Part shown: piece after piece, positions 58,570 to 64,000 of the stretch
Layout: each line of letters begins with the position of its first letter
Position numbering within the stretch: position 1 is the stretch's first letter
Source of the DNA: Manihot esculenta
Lineage: Eukaryota > Streptophyta > Magnoliopsida > Malpighiales > Euphorbiaceae
Assembly (NCBI RefSeq): GCF_001659605.2
Contig: NC_035171.2
Coordinates: 10,384,256 to 10,448,255 of the forward strand
Length of the DNA: 64,000 nt
Direction of reading: 5' to 3'
Made by a program: the position numbers and the translations under genes
The notes under the pieces: generated by a model
What the model saw: the letters and a program-made list of their open reading frames with translations, nothing else
Databases searched by the model: none
Told to the model about the DNA's origin: nothing

Positions 58570-58815
58570 AACTTACCTGGTGATAATGAACTGGCTGCCT
58601 TCATAATCACTCGTTCAATGGGTTGAAGTTGAAGGGTCGATCGACAATAGTACAGTCTTGTCCTGAGCCGTGTGTGTTTTGTCTCTAATAAAAAAAATCG
58701 AAAAAGAAATTGATGCTCTTGAGAGAAAAAAAAAAAAAAAAAGGAGACAGAGAGGAGGGGAGTTTGCAGGGATGATGATGAGCAAGACAAGAGAAGCAAC
58801 TGGGTTTCCTAATGA
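58570..58815 (-). other. First-exon-like segment, copy 2
   Basis: On the minus strand a CT/T-rich leader precedes ATG at 58,604, nine codons (MKAASSLSP) and CCAG|GTAAGT at 58,577, a strong donor. The mini-exon has the same 28-nt length and position as in copy 1. No downstream exon is evident in the following AT-rich 3 kb. The 73-codon plus frame at 58,812-59,033 has no domain. Confidence 0.4.
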
Positions 58816-59039
58816 AGACTAACCAACACTCAATTTTTGTCGTCAAGCGTTTTGCTTGGTGTCTGCTTTCTGTTGGCCGCGCAAATCGTATTGCGACTTG
58901 TCAAATTGTGTTTCCCTTTGCTTTTCTCTTTCCCCCTAGTATATTGGTTGATATTGCCAATTGTTTTTTTGCTTTTCCTATTCTTCTGTATGCCTCCACT
59001 TTGATGGTTAACCAAGCAAGGACCCATGCTTGATTTTAT

Positions 59040-61074
59040 AATCTTTGTGCCTCCTTGTTCTTGTGTGGCGTGGCACCTTGTTAGTTGTTACCAAATTGGC
59101 AAATTACTCGAAAAACCGAGCTCGCAAAGTCAAAATCAAACACTCCATTTTGGATGTTTTTGTGGTTAGTGGCTCAATAATCCTCTACGTTTGACTCTGA
59201 ATAGGAGTAAGAATTGCATAATTACAATTCGGTTGGCTTTCCTCGCGTTAACCATCCATTTAGAATAAAAAATTTCATAAAAATTTAATTTATTTAAAAT
59301 GAATGAATTTAATTTTTTTAATTTAAAAGATTTAAAATTCTATATTTGAAAGATTAATTTCGTAAACAAAATAATTTAGATAAATTCTTATAAAATCATC
59401 TATTTTTTATTTTTTTTAAAATAAAAACTTTGTAATTTAAAAAATAATGAATTCTCAAATTCTAAATGGAGAGTTAATGCATTGGCGATGGGTAAACTGA
59501 TTACAGCTCCAATCCCTGAAGATGGTTTGTCGATGTTCACCAAGAGTCTTTCATTAATGCATGGAAGAGCATACAGCCATGGAAACTAGTTTCTGCAAAT
59601 GAACAAGTGCAATGTTCTTTCAGAGTTTTGAGTCCTGGAATCAGAGTAAATAATAATCCTGTGTAGCAGTAGAAATCATGTCTCCGAATATTCATTGTAT
59701 GCAGCATGAAGATATTTCAGTCAATTAACTTGTTTCTGCTAGATAGAAAAGATATGGAAGCCATTATAACAAATGGCATTCTCTCCAACGAAAGGAAACA
59801 AACGCAAGCCATTACAATATTACATGGACCACAAATTTGTTTCAGTACAAAAATTAAGGGATTTATTCACAATGGTGAATCACTTATCACACAGATCAAG
59901 GTAAAAATATTAAGCAGAGACATTATAGAACAAGAAGTGGCATAGAAGTCCAAACATATGGTCTCTATTGGCACCAGTATTGCATGGAGAACATCTACGT
60001 GCAGTGTAATCGTAATAATTGTGGAAAAGAAAAATTATTATGCAAGCAATGGCACACCACCAATCTAAGAATCCAGCATATTTGTTGGCATAAGCTTAGA
60101 ACAATAGCTACTAAGCCTCCAAGAAATAAAATAAAGTTTCCTTGTGATAAACAGATATCGTTGGCATTTTCAACCAGAAGTGAGCTTCTCTTAAAATGCC
60201 ACAAGTTCAAATGACTTCAACAATCTAGCTATTGATATTAACTAAAGAAAGTCACTAAAAGATAAAAAAAAAAACACAAATTCAATACTTATTTATAATA
60301 AACAGAACCATTGGCTTTCCCTTTAGCACTTCTCCAAATGGGAAATAGTGAACATCTTTTTTTTGTATCCCTAAAACTGATGGATACATTATTTACATCA
60401 GAGAAAGCATACACATAGTTGAGACAGAATACCAGTAAAAGTTAGGAACAAGCTGAAGGATCGCAATATTTTTAAAACTTTAATAGCATAAACGAGCTAA
60501 ACATAGCCTCTGTGTTGACATTTGAAAAGAAATATAATATACATTTTTTGAAGAAATCTACATACCCAAATCTTAGAAGCATACCAATATGGAACAAAAG
60601 TTAAGGATAACAGGTTTGAGGACACAGAATTTTCTTTCAAACTAAATAAATTAGAGAAATCCCACCACTTCACACTGCTCATGTCTAACGTTCAATGTCA
60701 AATATCCCTAAATGATTAATTTATGCACAACTCTTTGATGTATATTATCAATCCACACCTTATGTCATATCTACTAGAATTAGCTGTTCTAAACTATGAA
60801 CAACGGTACAAATAATGGAGATAAAAAAGAATAGACACCAAAACATATGGTTGCAGAAACAATGAGATCTAGCTGTAGAAATCACCCTTCATCGCGAACC
60901 AAATTACAATATATTTACTTACAAAGCTCGTTGAGGATTTTTGCAGCTAGAAGCTAAATCTTTCTTATGTGGCTCCTCTAGAATACAAATGCCTTCACAT
61001 GTTTGTATAAAAGTCTAATTTTGTGTCACATTTGACTTCATACCAATGATGTGGTAAAAAAAGATCCATTACAG
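59040..61074. other. Intergenic DNA and 3' flank of the PPR gene
   Basis: Moderately AT-rich with several short frames (59,706-59,945; 59,984-60,214; 60,497-60,682). None shows a domain, a codon pattern or splice partners I trust. The part next to 61,075 is presumably the PPR 3'UTR. Confidence 0.55.
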
Positions 61075-62523
61075 TCAACCAACATCCCACTTGAAGCACC
61101 AAAACTTATTTTGGGACAACTGCAATGTAGGTGTTTCCAAACAGTATAAATCCTTACCATGATGCTCAAAAAATCTCCCATTTTCAGCCATACCATCAAT
61201 TATACTTGACCCAATCAATGCTGCTTCTGGACTGCCATTCAGCTTAATTTCCATGGTATTCACTAACATGTTAACCTCATTTAACATGTTGGCACGAGTA
61301 TAAAGTTCGATCATGCAAGTATAATGTTCTAAAATAGGTGTAATGCGATAGCATTCTGTCATATATTTGAAGTACCTATCACCCTCTTCTACATTATTCA
61401 TCTGCACACAAGCACATAAAACACCTACAAAAGTGATTGCATCTGGTTCAATATTTGCTTCCTCCATCTGTGCAAAGACAGCAAGTGCCTCTTTGCCACA
61501 ACCATGCACCCCCAAGCTAGTGATCATTGAATTCCAAGTAGCCAAACTCTTGACTTGCATCTTATCAAATACATGCTTGGCATCCACCAAACTACCACAT
61601 TTGCTATACATGTCAATAAGAGCAGTCCCAAGGAAAACCCCGAGTTTGAATCCGTTTTTCAGAGCATATTCATGAATCCAGCTACCCAACTGGAGACTTC
61701 CCAGTTCAGTGCTTGCTTTTAACAAACCAACCAACGTAAACTCGTTGGGTCTAACATTAGAAAGTTGCATTCTCCAGAACAATTCAAATGCCTCCTGAGG
61801 GCGTTGGTCCTTCACATACCCATTAATCATTGCTGTCCAAGAAACAACATTTCTCGTTGGCATTTGGTTGAAAGCTCTACGAGCAGCATCTAGTTCCCCG
61901 CAAGCAACAAGTCCAGCAACAAAGGTGGTCCAGGAGACAATACTACGAACACACATTTTGTCAAACACCTTGCGCCCATACTCCGCATCTCCGCACTTGA
62001 AATAAAGATCCATCAGAGTGTTATGCAAAAAGGTGTCTTTCGAAAATCCAGTCTTAATAGCAAAACCATGAACCTCTTTCCCTTTTTCAAGCGCAGAAGA
62101 GGCCAAGCAAGCTTTGACAATGAAGGGGAAAGTGAACTTATCAGGCGGAAAGCCCTGGCAAATCATTAGGTTGTAAAGAAGAATAGCTTGCTGAGAGCTA
62201 CCATTCTTTGTATAGGCTCTAATCATGAAATTCCAAGTAAAGGTATGTGGGTACCGAATTTGATGGAAAAGCAGGGAGGCATAGTCCATTTTCCCATAAG
62301 AGAAGCACAAGTGAAGCAATTTTCTAACAATCAATTGATCATTAGAAAGGGTATTGCGAATGATCTTAGCGTGAATAAGCTTGAGATGACTGAAGTTAGA
62401 GCACTTTTGAATTAAGATGATAGCTTCCTGAGAAGCAAACTTGGGCTTATTGTTGTGTCTACGAGAGCTGAAGATTGGAGATCTAGAGGGAGTACTAACA
62501 GCGCATGAAAAGCAAGTAGCCAT
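61075..62523 (-). CDS. Pentatricopeptide repeat protein, PLS class, At3g26630-like (482 aa)
   Basis: This is an intronless PPR gene. PPR proteins bind organellar RNA base by base and guide editing, splicing or processing. The first ~25 residues are Ser/Arg-rich with no acidic residue, consistent with a plastid or mitochondrial presequence. From about residue 30 P, L and S repeats follow, with typical pieces such as 'HTFTWNFMIRAYTKNG', 'DTFLHNTLMDLYFKCGD', 'NVVSWTAMINGYVKDQRPQEAFELF', 'GTALIDMYSKCGSLVDAKHVFDKM' and 'EPDAITFVGVLCACV'. By memory of the family it is closest to Arabidopsis At3g26630, annotated as chloroplastic, including the unusual end (FKWDVG here). The C-terminal ~70 residues are degenerate. 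No complete E, E+ or DYW domain is present, so any editing role would need a partner. The ATG at 62,523 opens the presequence. Confidence 0.93.
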   Translation of the reverse strand: MATCFSCAVSTPSRSPIFSSRRHNNKPKFASQEAIILIQKCSNFSHLKLIHAKIIRNTLSNDQLIVRKLLHLCFSYGKMDYASLLFHQIRYPHTFTWNFMIRAYTKNGSSQQAILLYNLMICQGFPPDKFTFPFIVKACLASSALEKGKEVHGFAIKTGFSKDTFLHNTLMDLYFKCGDAEYGRKVFDKMCVRSIVSWTTFVAGLVACGELDAARRAFNQMPTRNVVSWTAMINGYVKDQRPQEAFELFWRMQLSNVRPNEFTLVGLLKASTELGSLQLGSWIHEYALKNGFKLGVFLGTALIDMYSKCGSLVDAKHVFDKMQVKSLATWNSMITSLGVHGCGKEALAVFAQMEEANIEPDAITFVGVLCACVQMNNVEEGDRYFKYMTECYRITPILEHYTCMIELYTRANMLNEVNMLVNTMEIKLNGSPEAALIGSSIIDGMAENGRFFEHHGKDLYCLETPTLQLSQNKFWCFKWDVG

Positions 62524-64000
62524 TATAGTTTCTTCGATTCTGCGTAGGTAGTAATTGAATTACATGGAGTGAAGCCTGCTGCTCCTGCTGCAGCTGCAGC
62601 TGCAGAATGTTTCCCGATAATCTTTCGCCTCATACAGAAGAAATTTTTTTCTTTTCTTTGCTTTCCATTTTTTTTTTTTTTTTTTTTTTACCATCAAACT
62701 TAGGATAATTGAAGGGGTGGTTAGAGATGACATGAATTGAATTTGTTTCTCATCTAAAAATCTATCCTGTAACGGCATGTCGTCTATCCATATATACACT
62801 TCACAATAGACCGATTAACGACAATTCGTTTGAAAGCTTAAACTAGGTGGAACTCGTAACCTCGGCCAATTATCCACTTAATTAATAATTATTATCTTTA
62901 TTTTATTACATTATTAATTCTTGAGCCTATCATAAATTCAATCTAGATATTTGTTTTAATTTTTAATCGATATATATTGATGCAGCAAAAAACATATAGC
63001 AGTGTTGTCATCGGTTTAAATTTACAAAATAGAGAATTTGAAGTAGTGAAAATATTTTTTCAATTTATACATAATAAAAAATATTATTTTTTAATTTAAA
63101 TAAAATTTAAAAATATTTTTAGATTTTGTGCCTTAACAAAATATATTTACGCTCCTTCGATATTATGGTGTCGACTAATAGAGAGTTCGACCTATTGAAC
63201 CAGTTTATTCGACATCAACAGTATCGAACAAACTGTTTCTTAAACTGCTCTCGTAATTATAAAAGTATTAAACACGCACAAATATTAAGGTTTCATTAAA
63301 AATTCTTAAGAAAGTCTTAACTAAGAGAAAAGTGTCTGGCACTTGTGCATACAAGTCCGCGTGGCTCTGCATGCCACATGCCGCACGAAGTGTGGACTTG
63401 CATGCACAGGCTCGAGAAGACTTTGACTTTTAAAGCAAGTTTCTCTCCATCTCACCTTTTTTTCCATTTTTCATCAGTATTCTTTTTTCTCTTTCTCCCT
63501 CTCCACACTTTGCTCTACACCTCCACCTCCACCTCCACTTTCGGCACACTGTAATCTCCTCCTTCGGCACACCGTGATCTCCATTTTCATCACCTTTTAT
63601 TTTCAAAGCATATCATCGTTATCAGATTTTTCTATAAACTGTTTTTTTTATTTTTAAATGTATATATATATATTTTTACTTGATATATAAAAGTAAAACT
63701 ATAAATTAAAATATTAAATGTTAATAAAAAAATATAAAGTATTTCATATTAAATAATATTGTTAATATAATTTTTTATGTATTTTTTATAATTTTAGAAA
63801 TTTTATTAAATAAATTTTAAAATTTTTAAAAATTAACTAATTAGTATTTTTATTTAAGAGATTAAATAATTAATTTTTTAAAAAAGTTTTAACCGTCCAT
63901 CAATTATGTAACTAAAAAAATTATTTAATTATATTTTTACATAAATTTATCTGTAAAATATAATTAAAAATTTAAATAAAGTTAAATAAACATAATTCAC
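62524..64000. other. Upstream region of the PPR gene and AT-rich flank
   Basis: A leader with CTGCTGCTCC and CTGCAGCTGCAGCTGCAG repeats (62,575-62,605) and a 22-base T run (62,668-62,689) precede AT-rich DNA. A CCTCCA short tandem run lies near 63,519-63,540. Frames at 62,560-62,799 and 63,345-63,554 show no domain. Nothing else is recognised. Confidence 0.6.

Overview
The window is plant nuclear DNA, very probably from a eudicot. It is AT-rich with intron-split genes, long AT-rich intergenic tracts and nested LTR retrotransposons. The products (4-coumarate:CoA ligase, plastid acetyl-CoA synthetase, an SGS3-type XS protein, an organellar PPR protein and release factor eRF1) are plant or plant-type. 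The style resembles Euphorbiaceae such as cassava or rubber tree, but that is an impression I cannot test here.

Region 1 (1-17,604) is a retrotransposon nest. Two ~1-kb direct repeats (1-1035 and ~3987-5020) enclose a head-to-head pair of fragments of a Tekay-type Ty3/gypsy LTR (1036-3417). The second repeat leads into an old plus-strand element with a tRNA-Asp-type primer site, a decayed gag and long tandem-repeat arrays. A complete 9.2-kb Tekay-type element (6416-15,599, minus strand, TSD GCATT) sits inside those arrays. It has 2.4-kb LTRs, PBS, PPT, intact gag, decayed pol and no integrase core.

Region 2 (18,700-27,077) holds a truncated RBR-type RING gene start, an SGS3-like gene with three clearly spliced C-terminal introns, and a complete five-exon class I-type 4CL gene whose upstream region carries AC elements.

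Region 3 (27,078-45,387) is a direct tandem duplication with a unit of ~7.3-7.6 kb. Each copy holds intergenic DNA, the eRF1 promoter, the 5'UTR, the 5'UTR intron and the first half of the eRF1 coding sequence. The upstream copy is a pseudogene: a 13-bp deletion next to the ATG and a truncation at a junction with a 20-bp templated insert. The downstream copy encodes full-length eRF1 (437 aa, NIKS, YxCxxxF and GGQ all present).

Region 4 (45,388-54,691, minus) is an 18-exon acetyl-CoA synthetase gene. I reconstructed it exon by exon: 765 aa, phases consistent throughout, two GC-AG introns, and a 2.36-kb non-autonomous LTR element in the last intron.

Region 5 (54,692-64,000) is mostly AT-rich. 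It has two diverged copies of a short promoter/first-exon-like segment and an intronless PPR gene resembling Arabidopsis At3g26630. The genes are independent eukaryotic units. I found no operon, CRISPR array, rRNA or tRNA gene, and no clear case for a wholly new system. The strongest novel observations are structural: the eRF1 duplication junction, the nested insertion, the paired GC-AG introns and the RBR/SGS3 juxtaposition.
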